From: Prochlorococcus sp. AG-347-J22
Lineage (GTDB): Bacteria; Cyanobacteriota; Cyanobacteriia; PCC-6307; Cyanobiaceae
DNA: 64,000 nucleotides
Assembly: GCA_003279005.1 (NCBI GenBank)
Contig: QCBY01000001.1
Coordinates: 113,360 to 177,359 of the forward strand
Direction of reading: 5' to 3'
Positions 1-9,234 of the stretch are shown here, piece by piece. The first letter of the stretch is position 1; each line of letters starts with the position of its first letter. The notes under the pieces are model-generated. The model was not told where the DNA came from. It was given only the letters and a program-made list of their open reading frames with translations, and searched no databases. The position numbers and the translations under genes are program-made.

Positions 1-123
1 ACTTGAAATAAAAACTAATACTAAAGGTATAAGGAGTAGAGGTGAAAAAACAATTTTTCGATTAATTTTATCTTTCCTCTGAAAAAATCTCTTATTTTTT
101 GATAGAGAAATTCCCTTGATCAT
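1..123 (-). CDS. N-terminal fragment of a membrane protein, probably RodA/FtsW family
   Basis: An open frame begins with ATG at 123 on the minus strand and runs off the window start, giving 41 codons. The visible part is a basic, polar stretch of about 28 residues followed by the beginning of a hydrophobic segment (SPLLLIPLVLVFISS), as expected for a cytoplasmic tail before a first membrane helix. It starts 6 bases after the mrp stop and is probably co-transcribed with it. A RodA/FtsW/SpoVE-type shape protein next to mrp would fit my memory of picocyanobacterial gene order, but that identity is inference; only the fragment is visible. Confidence 0.45.
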   Translation of the reverse strand, partial: MIKGISLSKNKRFFQRKDKINRKIVFSPLLLIPLVLVFISS

Positions 124-129
124 TTATTG

Positions 130-1200
130 CTATTTAATAAATTGTTTTTTAATTAATTTAGCTAACTCCTTAAATCTTATAGAACTTTCTTTATCTGGTT
201 CACTGATTGAAATTGGAACACCCTTATTACTCTCATCAACAAGTGTAATTTCAATAGGAATTTGAGCAAGTAGTGGTAAATTATTTTCTTCCGCTAAAAT
301 TTTACCCCCTCCTTTACCAAAAATTTCATATTTTTTATTAGGCATATCAGGTGGAATAAATACAGACATATTTTCTACGACACCTAATAATGGAACCCCT
401 AGTTGCTTAAACATTGATAAACCTCTTCTTGCATCTTGCAAAGATACTTTTTGGGGTGTTGTAACAACAATTGCACCTGAAATAGGTACAGACTGAGATA
501 AAGATATCTGCGCATCTCCTGTACCTGGTGGTAAATCAATAACCAAGAAGTCAAGATTATTCCATTCAACTTGGTATAGAAATTGCTTTATAATACTATT
601 TAGCATTGGTCCTCGCCATATCACGGGCTGTCCTTCCTCTATCAAAAAACCCATTGATACTAATGAGATACCATATTTTTTTATTGGTATTAATCTTTGT
701 TCATTACCGTTACCATCTGTCACTTTTGGATTTTCTTCTACAACTCCCAACATTGAAGGGGTATTAGGCCCATATATATCAGCATCTAATAAACCAGTTT
801 TTAATCCTAACTTAGCTAACGAACATGCAATATTAACAGCAATTGTACTTTTGCCTACACCTCCTTTACCACTACTTATAGCAATAATATGTTTTATACC
901 TTTTATGTTCTTTAAATCAGGTACATTATCTGCACTTTTAGCATTTGATTGAGATACTTCGTTATCTATTTCTATTTGAACGTCATTAACATCATGGAAT
1001 TTCAAAAGGTTATTTCTAACCTCTTGAACTATTCTCTCTCTCTGTGAATTTGCAAAAGAAGGTAATGATAAAGTAATTAGTATTCTGGGTAAAATTACTC
1101 GAACGTTTTTAATCCAAGCCAATTCAATGAGATTTTTCTTCGATCCAGAATCTAGAATCTTTGATAAAGCATTATTTGCATCTTCTACTGTAGTCATCAA
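130..1200 (-). CDS. mrp: Mrp/ApbC family P-loop ATPase, iron-sulfur cluster carrier
   Basis: The 356-residue protein has an N-terminal MIP18/DUF59-like domain (about residues 10-80) and a ParA/MinD-type NTPase domain with a deviant Walker A motif SGKGGVGKST at 110-119. The family binds and transfers Fe-S clusters to apoproteins in the cytosol. The segment after ENMS, where many homologues carry a CxxC cluster-binding pair, here reads FIPPDMP and has no cysteine; cyanobacterial members often look this way, so cluster binding by this copy is uncertain. It lies upstream of, and likely in an operon with, the membrane-protein fragment at the window start, and is divergent from hemF across about 150 bases. 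Confidence 0.93.
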   Translation of the reverse strand: MMTTVEDANNALSKILDSGSKKNLIELAWIKNVRVILPRILITLSLPSFANSQRERIVQEVRNNLLKFHDVNDVQIEIDNEVSQSNAKSADNVPDLKNIKGIKHIIAISSGKGGVGKSTIAVNIACSLAKLGLKTGLLDADIYGPNTPSMLGVVEENPKVTDGNGNEQRLIPIKKYGISLVSMGFLIEEGQPVIWRGPMLNSIIKQFLYQVEWNNLDFLVIDLPPGTGDAQISLSQSVPISGAIVVTTPQKVSLQDARRGLSMFKQLGVPLLGVVENMSVFIPPDMPNKKYEIFGKGGGKILAEENNLPLLAQIPIEITLVDESNKGVPISISEPDKESSIRFKELAKLIKKQFIK

Positions 1201-1356
1201 AATTTTAAAATTTTTTTAAAGATTATTCGACTCGATAAAAGATTAAGAACTATGTCGAACTATCAAATAATAATAAATAAAGCCCCCTTAAAGGAAATTA
1301 TAAAGGGAAACTACTAATTAACCAAAAATTTAATTCTTCAATATCAAATTAAATAA

Positions 1357-2385
1357 ATGTTTAAAGAACCCCCTAATAATTCAAGAGAAAAAACTAAGAA
1401 TCTCTTCCTAAAATTACAAGAAAATATTTGCAAAACTTTAGAGTACACTGATGGAAAGGCAAAATTTATTGAAGAAACTTGGCTAAGAAAAGAAGGTGGA
1501 GGAGGCAGATCAAGAGTTTTAAAAAACGGCTCAATTTTTGAGCAAGCTGGAGTCAACTTCTCCGAGGTATATGGTAAAGAATTGCCTCAGTCAATTATTT
1601 CACAAAGACCAGAAGCGAAAGATCACGAATGGTTTGCGACAGGTACATCAATGGTATTGCACCCTAAAAATCCTTTTATACCGACAGTCCATCTTAATTA
1701 TCGTTATTTCGAAGCAGGGCCAGTTTGGTGGTTTGGTGGAGGTGCAGATCTAACGCCTTATTACCCTTACTTAACTGATGTAAGGCATTTTCATAAAGAA
1801 CATAGTGAGGCCTGCGACAAGGTTAATAAAAATCTTCACAAGGTATTTAAACCATGGTGTGATGAATATTTTTTTTTAAAACACAGAAATGAATCTAGAG
1901 GTGTTGGAGGTATCTTTTATGACTATCAAGATGGTTCAGGAAGAATTTATAAAGGCAACAACAAAAAAGGCAATGCTTATATAAAATCAACTCATATCGG
2001 AGATTTAAACTTAGATTGGAATAATTTCTATTCTTTGGCAGAAAATTGTGGCAACGCTTTTCTTAGTTCATATCAACCGATAATTGAAAAAAGAGTTAAG
2101 CAAAACTACACAAAAGAGGAGAGAGAATTTCAACTCTATAGACGAGGACGATACGTTGAATTTAATTTAGTTTGGGACAGAGGAACAATTTTTGGATTGC
2201 AAACAAATGGCAGAACTGAATCTATATTAATGTCATTACCACCCTTAGCTAGATGGGAATATGGGTATAAATCAAAAAAAGAATCTAGAGAAGATTATCT
2301 CACCAGAATTTTTACAAAACCTCAAGACTGGCAAAATGATGAAGATTTAGAAAAATTTTGTATAGATAATAATATTTTTGATTAA
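1357..2385 (+). CDS. hemF: oxygen-dependent coproporphyrinogen III oxidase
   Basis: HemF oxidatively decarboxylates coproporphyrinogen III to protoporphyrinogen IX using O2, feeding both heme and chlorophyll synthesis in the cytosol. The 342-residue length matches the family, and several signature stretches are present: [12 protein letters not shown] near residue 127, the [14 protein letters not shown] region near 187, and [16 protein letters not shown] near 262. The start at ATG 1357 gives the normal N-terminus ([12 protein letters not shown]). The gene stands alone on this strand, divergent from mrp, and ends 28 bases before the convergent membrane-protein gene at 2414. Identification is firm. 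Confidence 0.97.
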   Translation: MFKEPPNNSREKTKNLFLKLQENICKTLEYTDGKAKFIEETWLRKEGGGGRSRVLKNGSIFEQAGVNFSEVYGKELPQSIISQRPEAKDHEWFATGTSMVLHPKNPFIPTVHLNYRYFEAGPVWWFGGGADLTPYYPYLTDVRHFHKEHSEACDKVNKNLHKVFKPWCDEYFFLKHRNESRGVGGIFYDYQDGSGRIYKGNNKKGNAYIKSTHIGDLNLDWNNFYSLAENCGNAFLSSYQPIIEKRVKQNYTKEEREFQLYRRGRYVEFNLVWDRGTIFGLQTNGRTESILMSLPPLARWEYGYKSKKESREDYLTRIFTKPQDWQNDEDLEKFCIDNNIFD

Positions 2386-2413
2386 ATATTCTGAAAATTT
2401 CAAAACTTTTACA

Positions 2414-2974
2414 CTAAATAGGTGTTTTGAACAAAGAACCATCACTTTTTAATTCGAGCTTATCACTTAAATCATTTTCTAAGGAAATCAATTCATCTCT
2501 ATGAGCTCTTAACCTCATAGACGTCATTTTTTCATTATCTTCACTATTGATTAATCTTAATTCAAATTTTTCTTCCCTTGCTGACTTCTTAAAATAAATT
2601 ATTCCTGATAAAGGACCTCCAATCAAACCTAAAAGAATAGGCCACCAACCTAAAGTTGGGAAAATTTGAATAATTACTAAACCTAAAGCACAAGATCCGA
2701 ATCCACCTAGCAAACTTAAAAAAATTGCCATTAATTTACTAGATACAACCTGCCCTTTAAATATTAAAATTCTTTGGTCAAAATCTCCACCTGATTGTTT
2801 CCAGCCTCTTATATTAAGCCACTCATACATAACATCTAACACTTCTAATGGTTTTTTAGAAGAGGTTATTTCAACTACTGTTGTTCTATCTTTGCTTGAA
2901 GCTCTTAGGAAAAAGAATAAACCAATAGCAAGAAGAATCGTCAGTAATAATGTTGAATTAAGAGAATAAGTCAT
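2414..2974 (-). CDS. cyanobacterial conserved membrane protein of unknown function
   Basis: I do not recognise a named function. The 186-residue protein begins with a hydrophobic segment (about residues 5-24) followed by a charged region, then two further hydrophobic stretches at about 80-104 and 110-128, and ends in a soluble, acidic tail of about 55 residues. This layout suggests two or three membrane helices with a cytoplasmic or stromal-side domain. It resembles cyanobacterial DUF3529-type or cofactor-assembly (CCB2/CCB4-like) membrane proteins by general architecture only, so no specific role is claimed. It converges on hemF and is divergent from the RNase D-like gene across 168 bases. 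Confidence 0.7.
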   Translation of the reverse strand: MTYSLNSTLLLTILLAIGLFFFLRASSKDRTTVVEITSSKKPLEVLDVMYEWLNIRGWKQSGGDFDQRILIFKGQVVSSKLMAIFLSLLGGFGSCALGLVIIQIFPTLGWWPILLGLIGGPLSGIIYFKKSAREEKFELRLINSEDNEKMTSMRLRAHRDELISLENDLSDKLELKSDGSLFKTPI

Positions 2975-3142
2975 TTATAGATTTCTAAAATTTATTGACT
3001 AATTTGTATATTTTAAAATTAATAATAATATAAAATCATGATTCAATACGAGTTTAATTAACTTTAGATCCTAAAATTCTTGAATCACAAATTTAAAAAA
3101 ATAATGTAAAGTTAAAATTGAAATAAATTATTGTAAGTACTA

Positions 3143-3784
3143 ATGAATAATATTGAAGAAAACAAAAAAATAACTTTCTCTAATAATGATATTTCTTCTG
3201 ATATATATAATCTCTACAAAGATTCATCTTTTTTAGCTGTAGATACTGAGGCAATGGGATTAATACATGGAAGAGATAGGCTATGCTTAATTCAAATATG
3301 TAATGAATTAAATTTAACTTCATGTATCAAGATAGAACTTGATAATTCTGATTCACCCAATATAAAAAATTTATTTGAAGATAATAAAATAATGAAAATA
3401 TTCCATTATGCAAGATTTGATGTTGCCGCTCTAAAATGCAATCTTAAAATCAACACAAATAATATTTTTTGCACAAAAATAGCTAGTAAATTAGCTAGGA
3501 CATACACAAATAAGCATGGATTAAAAGATTTAATCCATGAATTAGTAGGGATAGAATTAGATAAAAGTTCCCAAAGTAGTGATTGGGGTAGTAGTGAAGA
3601 TTTATCTAATAAGCAAATTGATTATGCTGCCAATGATGTTAGATATCTAATCAAAGCAATGCACAAATTAAGAATGATTCTTGAGAGAGAAGGGAGGTAT
3701 GAGTTGGCTCAGAAATGTTTCAAAACTATTCCAGTTCATTCTGAATTAGATATATTAAAATTTTCCAATATATTTGAGCATTAA
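3143..3784 (+). CDS. RNase D-like 3'-5' exonuclease
   Basis: The 213-residue protein is a single DEDDy exonuclease domain. Motif Exo I is VDTEAMG with D34 and E36, Exo II is HYARFDVAAL, and Exo III is YAANDVRYL with the tyrosine and aspartate of the DEDDy class. It lacks the C-terminal HRDC domains of E. coli RNase D, so it is a short, catalytic-domain-only form typical of cyanobacteria. The expected role is 3' trimming of tRNA or other small RNA precursors. Its stop codon abuts the stop of the convergent 88-residue gene with no gap. Confidence 0.88.
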   Translation: MNNIEENKKITFSNNDISSDIYNLYKDSSFLAVDTEAMGLIHGRDRLCLIQICNELNLTSCIKIELDNSDSPNIKNLFEDNKIMKIFHYARFDVAALKCNLKINTNNIFCTKIASKLARTYTNKHGLKDLIHELVGIELDKSSQSSDWGSSEDLSNKQIDYAANDVRYLIKAMHKLRMILEREGRYELAQKCFKTIPVHSELDILKFSNIFEH

Positions 3785-4051
3785 TTAATCTTCAGTCATA
3801 AAATTATCTTCATTTTCTAGAGTAGACATTAGCTGATCTAGAATGGTTGAAGAACTTAATTTGTTTCCGTTATCTTTTTCACATAATTTTAAAATATCTT
3901 TTGCAACCTCTATTTTTTCTTCAATAGTTCTAGAACCTTTTTTTGCATTTTCAATTTCTACTTTTTTTTTTGCTGATGACAAACTTACACTGAGTAGATT
4001 AGCTATTTTAGAACATATTGCTAAATATTGGCGATCATTTATAGGATACAT
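3785..4051 (-). CDS. small conserved-looking protein, unknown function
   Basis: The 88-residue product is soluble, lysine- and glutamate-rich and predicted mainly helical, with an acidic C-terminus (ENEDNFMTED). I recognise no motif. It is followed, 34 bases downstream of its upstream neighbour's stop, by the LpxB-like gene in the same direction, so it could be the distal gene of that transcript. The overlapping plus-strand frame in this interval (3843-4094) has no features of a protein. The reading frame, codon use like neighbouring genes and tight fit between flanking genes support it being real. Confidence 0.65.
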   Translation of the reverse strand: MYPINDRQYLAICSKIANLLSVSLSSAKKKVEIENAKKGSRTIEEKIEVAKDILKLCEKDNGNKLSSSTILDQLMSTLENEDNFMTED

Positions 4052-4085
4052 TGAGGAAGAAAAAACCTTTTTTGATATTAGCTTA

Positions 4086-5297
4086 TTAAGTTAACAAACT
4101 TAAATTTATGTAATCTACAATTTTTTTACTTGCACCACTTTTACCCATCCTCTTCATACCAATTTTTACTTGTTTAAGTCTATAGCGTTTTTTATTAATT
4201 AAGATTTTTAAATTACATATAAGATTTTTTTTATTATCGCAGACTATTACGCTACCTCCTAATAATCTAGACTGTCTTTTTGCAAATGATTTTGTGAATT
4301 GTGGACCTTCCCCAGGAAGAGAAAGTGAGGGTATGCCAAGACCAGTAATTTGTTCTGTAGCAGTTCCTGCATTAGATAGCCCAACAGTAGCCATGTTAGC
4401 CCACTTATTAAAAGTATTTTTACCTAATAAGATATATTTATCTTGATTTTTCCAAACTGAATGTTCACCAACCAAAAACTGAATATTTTTTTGTTTAAAA
4501 TAACCATTAGTTTTTAAATGACAACTAATATTAAACACATCAGCATTGAAACTTAAAGGCAAAAGAATAATTAAATCATTAGATAATTTTAGATCTTTTA
4601 AACAGTTTAAAAAAATATCAAGATTATTTAGCGCTTCAGGAAAACGACTTCCTATAATCAAAATTAATCTATTAAACTTTAAAATATTAGAAATTTTTTC
4701 ATTCTTTTCATCTACAAAATCCATCATTGGATTACCAAAGTATTTCGCATGAATCTTTTTTTTATTTAAATTATTTGCAGTAATTTCATCTCTCATTATT
4801 AAACTTTTACATCTACTAGATCTCATGAAAAATATTTCCCAAGGATCCCATTCAGAGCCTTTAAATTTATGATAAAAATCACTCAATGCCCAACCTGGCC
4901 CACTACTCCACGTATGGTCACTTTTGGGCGTCCCGACGAAACTAAATTCACATTTTGAACTCCATGCAAAAAATAAAGGTAATAAATCCCCTACTGCAAT
5001 AATTTTATAATAATCTCTTGACTTTCTTCTTAAAATTAAAAAGTTTTTGAAAGTATCTATCAAATATCCTGCAAACAAATCAAGTAAGAATCCTTTAAAG
5101 CTTTGATTACTAAAACCTCCGCTTGGTAATTCTTTTAGGTAACCAATTTTGCTAAGCTTTTTTGAATTTATGGAATCAAAAACTTTACCATTTCCAACCA
5201 ATGGCATAACTTCAATTTTTTTAATTTTTATTTGTTTTAAAAATCTTTTTATTATTTCCAATGCAATAACATCTTCCCCATGACCATTACATATAAT
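4086..5297 (-). CDS. LpxB-like glycosyltransferase (lipid-A-disaccharide synthase-related), start uncertain
   Basis: The protein belongs to the cyanobacterial family annotated as lipid-A-disaccharide synthase-related: it has the N-terminal glycine motif NGHGED, a central PLFFAWSSKCEFSFVGTPKSDHT region, and a C-terminal donor-site region (GLSNAGTATEQITGLGIPSLSLPGEGPQFT). Its true acceptor is unknown; it is not a canonical LpxB. The frame is open back to an ATG at 5501, but residues from about 24 to 48 of that version are simply the antisense of tRNA-Cys. No in-frame ATG, GTG or TTG lies between the tRNA and NGHGED, so I mark an ATT at 5297 as a placeholder. A TTG start inside the tRNA antisense (5393) is the alternative. 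Confidence 0.75.
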   Translation of the reverse strand: MICNGHGEDVIALEIIKRFLKQIKIKKIEVMPLVGNGKVFDSINSKKLSKIGYLKELPSGGFSNQSFKGFLLDLFAGYLIDTFKNFLILRRKSRDYYKIIAVGDLLPLFFAWSSKCEFSFVGTPKSDHTWSSGPGWALSDFYHKFKGSEWDPWEIFFMRSSRCKSLIMRDEITANNLNKKKIHAKYFGNPMMDFVDEKNEKISNILKFNRLILIIGSRFPEALNNLDIFLNCLKDLKLSNDLIILLPLSFNADVFNISCHLKTNGYFKQKNIQFLVGEHSVWKNQDKYILLGKNTFNKWANMATVGLSNAGTATEQITGLGIPSLSLPGEGPQFTKSFAKRQSRLLGGSVIVCDNKKNLICNLKILINKKRYRLKQVKIGMKRMGKSGASKKIVDYINLSLLT

Positions 5298-5357
5298 TAT
5301 TAGAGAATGCGACGCGTTACTGGTAGGATCATTAGGTGATTCAATTGAATCTCTATC

Positions 5358-5428
5358 GGCGGCATGGCCAAGTGGTAAGGCAGAGGATTGCAAATCCTTT
5401 ATCCCCAGTTCGAATCTGGGTGCCGCCT
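5358..5428 (+). tRNA. trnC: tRNA-Cys (anticodon GCA)
   Basis: A complete cloverleaf can be folded: acceptor GGCGGCA pairs with TGCCGCC, the anticodon stem GAGGA/TCCTT encloses loop TTGCAAA with anticodon GCA, and the T arm contains GTTCGAATC. The discriminator base is T, usual for tRNA-Cys. No CCA is encoded. It lies antisense to the upstream end of the LpxB-like reading frame. Confidence 0.97.
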
Positions 5429-5627
5429 TCTTTAATTTCATAATAAATTCTGCTGAAATTCTTATCAGAACAGTGAGTTTATCAAATCGATTATTCATCA
5501 AACATCTAGATTGTACTGAAACAACTAAAAAGCAATTCTATTTAATTTTAAATACATAATATTATTATCCTATTTATTTATCACAAGAAAAATTCTACTT
5601 TTAAATATTTTTTTAAATTAATTTTTT

Positions 5628-5798
5628 CTAATATTCATTATCAGCAACACATATACCCATACAACGTATTCCGTTTTTTGCAGTTCTTTTACAATGCTTA
5701 CACAAAATCTTCTCCTTATCTAGACATACCTTAGGTTGATTTTTGAGTTTATTTCTATTACTTATATTATCAAACTCTAGATCATAAACTTCCATCAT
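5628..5798 (-). CDS. small cysteine-rich protein, unknown function
   Basis: The product is about 56 residues from the internal ATG at 5798 (the frame is open to an ATG at 5831). It carries CKHC and, 14 residues later, CMGIC, a spacing that resembles a small zinc-ribbon or metal-binding knuckle. The sequence around the cysteines is strongly basic (KHCKRTAKNGIR). The gene overlaps the 3' end of the upstream 214-residue gene by 17 bases, suggesting translational coupling. I know no function; metal binding is inference from the cysteine spacing. Confidence 0.6.
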   Translation of the reverse strand: MMEVYDLEFDNISNRNKLKNQPKVCLDKEKILCKHCKRTAKNGIRCMGICVADNEY

Positions 5799-6426
5799 TA
5801 TTATTTTTGCTTGAATCGATACTAACAACAAGAGAGGGATTAGTGCTTGAAGAGGGAATATCCATAATTTTTACTGTTTCTTTGTGTTGATCAATAATTT
5901 CACTTTTTTCAGCATTCTCATCAACTGCACAGGCCTCCAAGGCTTCTCTAAGAAGAGAGTCAAAAGTTGCTCCAGGTAACCTATGTCTTGCAACCTCAAG
6001 GAAGGTTCTTGGTAATGATTCAGAAGCAGCATCCCTTAAAGCAGGATTATTCTTTCTATGATCTTGTTCTTCTTCAATTGATTTTATAAATCTAAGCGTA
6101 ACGTCCCTTTTTGTAGAGGCTTTTATCAAAGTATCATTTTCAGGATTTATAGAATTTGTCTCATTCTCAAGGTCGCTTAACCTTTTCTCAAGGCTATTTA
6201 AAACCTCATTAGCCTCTTTACTTATATGTGATAATTGCCCATCAGATAAGTTTGGCAAATCAGCGACAAAAACCTTTCCATGATCTCTTAAAGTTAAAAA
6301 AGTTGGCCTGGGACCTTGATTTTGACGCCCATTAAAATCAGAATTATTACCTAATGGTCTTTTAGGAGGAGTAGGTCCTGCTGAACTACGTCTACGTGTA
6401 ATTCTTTGATTATTTTCAAAGGGCAT
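5782..6426 (-). CDS. conserved cyanobacterial-type protein, unknown function
   Basis: The 214-residue soluble protein starts with a basic, proline- and asparagine-rich tail of about 40 residues (RITRRRSSAGPTPPKRP), followed by a more ordered part beginning LTLRDHGKVFVADLPNLSD and a helical, glutamate-rich section with coiled-coil character (about residues 65-110). A second helical block (TFLEVARHRLPGATFDSLL) follows, then a variable tail. I recognise no catalytic motif. It overlaps the small cysteine-rich gene downstream and lies after purM on the same strand, separated by about 130 bases. Confidence 0.7.
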   Translation of the reverse strand: MPFENNQRITRRRSSAGPTPPKRPLGNNSDFNGRQNQGPRPTFLTLRDHGKVFVADLPNLSDGQLSHISKEANEVLNSLEKRLSDLENETNSINPENDTLIKASTKRDVTLRFIKSIEEEQDHRKNNPALRDAASESLPRTFLEVARHRLPGATFDSLLREALEACAVDENAEKSEIIDQHKETVKIMDIPSSSTNPSLVVSIDSSKNNNDGSL

Positions 6427-6558
6427 TGAATTAAAGTTAAATCTACTGGCTAAATCTCCGATATAATTCGGCGTTAGTTTTATTATATTACACCTAACTT
6501 TTTCATTTGTGTGAATAAATTAAATTTGTAATTTCTAAATAAAGCTTATGGGAAGAAA

Positions 6559-7602
6559 CTAAATTAATATTTCAGGCAAAAATTTATTTTCTTTTGAATT
6601 ATCTTTCTTAAGAACCTTTCCTAGGACCCAACTGGATATATCATTGGCATCACAAATATTTAAAATCTCATCTTTAAATTTTTTATCAATTATCAAACAG
6701 AAACCGACGCCTAGATTAAAAGTATTCCAGAAATCTTGTTCAGGAATCTGTCCTATATCCTTTAAAAATTCAAACAATATAGGAATATCCCAGGATTTCT
6801 TATCAATATAAGGGATAAAATCTGAAGACATACACCTTGGTAAATTTTCTGGAATTCCTCCCCCAGTGATATGAGACATGCCCTTAATTTCTATATTTTG
6901 AGATAAAATTTGATTTACAACTTTAAAATAAATTTTTGTAGGTTTTAATAATTGGTCATAAAAATCTAAGTGATACAATTTTTCAAATTGATTATGAATT
7001 TGATTATTATTTTCAATTATTTTTCTAACTAAACTAAATCCGTTACTATGTACCCCGTCACTTTGTAATGCAATTATCAAATCATTTTCACATATTTTTT
7101 TGCCATTAATTAATTTCGACTCGTCAACAATGCCAACGCAAAATCCTGCCAAATCATACTTGTTCTTTGCGTAAAATCCAGGCATTTCTGCGGTTTCTCC
7201 TCCAAGTAAGGAGCAGTTATTTTTCCTACAACTATGTGAAATGCCCTTAACAACTTCTAATAGTTGATTTTTATCTAGCTTTCCGGTCGCAATATAATCA
7301 AGAAAAAATAGCGGTTTTGCACCAGTTGTAATGATATCATTCATACACATTGCCACTAAATCTATACCTACTTCGAAATGAAAATTCTTACTTTGTGCTA
7401 ATTCCAATTTTGTCCCAACCCCATCAGTCCCTGAAACTAAAACAGGTTTTTTTAAACCCTCAAGAGGTATTTTAAATAAGCCACCAAATCCTCCAATTCC
7501 TTCCAATACACTAGATGAATGAGTTGATTCGACAGCATGTTTAATTTCTGAGACAAATTCTCTTCCAGCTTTTATATCAACTCCTGATGTTTTGTAATCC
7601 AT
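6559..7602 (-). CDS. purM: phosphoribosylformylglycinamidine cyclo-ligase (AIR synthetase)
   Basis: PurM converts formylglycinamidine ribonucleotide to aminoimidazole ribonucleotide with ATP in purine synthesis. The 347-residue length is normal. Family hallmarks are VSGTDGVGTKLELA near residue 58, the GIDLVAMCMNDIITTGAKPLFFLDY segment, the GGETAEMPG motif, and SDGVHSNGFSLVRK near 184 followed by HITGGGIPENLPR. The N-terminus MDYKTSGVDIKAGREFV is typical and fixes the start. It is divergent from panC-cmk across about 97 bases. Confidence 0.97.
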   Translation of the reverse strand: MDYKTSGVDIKAGREFVSEIKHAVESTHSSSVLEGIGGFGGLFKIPLEGLKKPVLVSGTDGVGTKLELAQSKNFHFEVGIDLVAMCMNDIITTGAKPLFFLDYIATGKLDKNQLLEVVKGISHSCRKNNCSLLGGETAEMPGFYAKNKYDLAGFCVGIVDESKLINGKKICENDLIIALQSDGVHSNGFSLVRKIIENNNQIHNQFEKLYHLDFYDQLLKPTKIYFKVVNQILSQNIEIKGMSHITGGGIPENLPRCMSSDFIPYIDKKSWDIPILFEFLKDIGQIPEQDFWNTFNLGVGFCLIIDKKFKDEILNICDANDISSWVLGKVLKKDNSKENKFLPEILI

Positions 7603-7699
7603 GAAATGAAAATGTTAGACTTCTTCTATATAGATATTCCTCCGTAGATTGCTTTTGTCCAGTAAATATTTATTAAATAGATTTATTTTTTAAAACAAA

Positions 7700-9232
7700 G
7701 TGAAAAAGTTAATAATTAAAAAAACAGAAGAACTTGAGGAATGGCGACGAAATCTCAAAAGTAATATTAACTTTATCCCAACTATGGGTAATCTTCACTA
7801 TGGTCATCAAAAATTAATTTCAACAGCAAAAAATGACAATTCAAATTTCAATTTAGTAAGTATTTTTATTAATCCACTTCAATTTGATAATAAATCAGAT
7901 CTAGAGAATTATCCTAAAACAATTGACAATGATATTAAAATCTCCTTTTCAAGTGGCGCAGATGTCATCTTCATTCCAGCAACTGAAGATATATATCCAT
8001 CGAATAATAAAAATATTAAGTTCCTGAAAGCTTCCATAGAATTATCTTCTGCATTATGCGGATTAAATCGAACAGGACATTTTGATGGCGTTTGTACTGT
8101 AGTTTATAGATTACTTAATATCATCAAGCCAAAAAATCTTTATTTAGGAGAAAAAGATTGGCAACAACTATTAATATTAAAAAATCTTGTCCAAACAAAT
8201 AAATTAAATATTTCTATTAAATCTATTCCCACTCAGAGAGATTTTGATGGAATCCCTTTAAGTTCTCGTAATATAAACCTTTCACAAAAAGAAAGAAAAT
8301 TAATTCGATTTTTTTCAAATGAATTATTAATAGCGAAAAATAACTTTAAAAAAGAAAAAAAGATTAATTTAAAAGAAATAACAAAAAAGCTGTCAGAAGA
8401 AAAAATTTTAATTGAATATTTAGAACATTTACACCCCTATACTCTTAAAAACTTGGAAGTTGATGATAATATTTCAATACTGGCTGGTGCGATAAGATGC
8501 GGAGAGATAAGATTAATTGATCACGTTTTTCTAATGAAAAGAAGCCCAATTATTGCAATTGATGGGCCTGCCGGTTCAGGTAAAAGTACTGTTACAAAGT
8601 TAATCGCTAATAAACTTAAACTTTTATACCTAGATACTGGAGCAATGTATAGGGCATTGAGTTGGCTTTTAATAAAAGAAAAAATTGATTATAAAAAAGA
8701 AAAACAATTAAATAATATTCTTAAAGATATATCTATTGTTTTCAAGTCAAATACGAATTCAAATCAGGATGTTTTCATCAATAACTACTGTGTTACTGAA
8801 GAAATTCGGTCGCAAAAAATAAGTTCCATAGTTTCTCAAATTTCCGCAATCAAAGAAGTAAGAAAGTTCTTAGTGGAAGAACAAAGAAAAATTGGAAAGT
8901 CAGGCGGACTTGTAGCAGAGGGAAGAGATATAGGAACTACTGTTTTCCCAGATGCAGAACTTAAAATATTTTTAACTGCAAGCATTGATGAAAGAGCAAA
9001 AAGAAGAAAGTCTGACAAAAAAAGCAAAGACTCAAATGAAATAGACCTTAATAAATTAAAAGAGCTTATAAAGAAAAGAGATTTTGAAGATTCTAATAGG
9101 GAAAGTTCACCTTTAATAAAAGCCAATGACGCAATAGAAATCATTACTGATGGATTTTCAATTAATGAAGTAGTAGATAAAATTATTGATCTTTATAACG
9201 ACAAGATTCCAAAAGAGATTCAGATCCAATAA
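7700..9232 (+). CDS. panC-cmk: bifunctional pantoate--beta-alanine ligase / cytidylate kinase
   Basis: This 510-residue protein is a fusion. Residues about 1-280 are pantothenate synthetase, with PTMGNLHYGHQKLI, the GLNRTGHFDGVCTVV motif, LGEKDWQQL and the substrate loop LSSRNINLS. Residues about 285-510 are CMP kinase, with P-loop DGPAGSGKST at 288-297, DTGAMYRAL, and EGRDIGTTVFPDA. The fusion is a known cyanobacterial arrangement joining coenzyme A precursor synthesis with pyrimidine nucleotide phosphorylation. Translation starts at GTG 7700; no upstream ATG fits. The stop is 2 bases from the stop of the convergent phosphatase gene. Confidence 0.96.
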   Translation: MKKLIIKKTEELEEWRRNLKSNINFIPTMGNLHYGHQKLISTAKNDNSNFNLVSIFINPLQFDNKSDLENYPKTIDNDIKISFSSGADVIFIPATEDIYPSNNKNIKFLKASIELSSALCGLNRTGHFDGVCTVVYRLLNIIKPKNLYLGEKDWQQLLILKNLVQTNKLNISIKSIPTQRDFDGIPLSSRNINLSQKERKLIRFFSNELLIAKNNFKKEKKINLKEITKKLSEEKILIEYLEHLHPYTLKNLEVDDNISILAGAIRCGEIRLIDHVFLMKRSPIIAIDGPAGSGKSTVTKLIANKLKLLYLDTGAMYRALSWLLIKEKIDYKKEKQLNNILKDISIVFKSNTNSNQDVFINNYCVTEEIRSQKISSIVSQISAIKEVRKFLVEEQRKIGKSGGLVAEGRDIGTTVFPDAELKIFLTASIDERAKRRKSDKKSKDSNEIDLNKLKELIKKRDFEDSNRESSPLIKANDAIEIITDGFSINEVVDKIIDLYNDKIPKEIQIQ

Positions 9233-9234
9233 AT

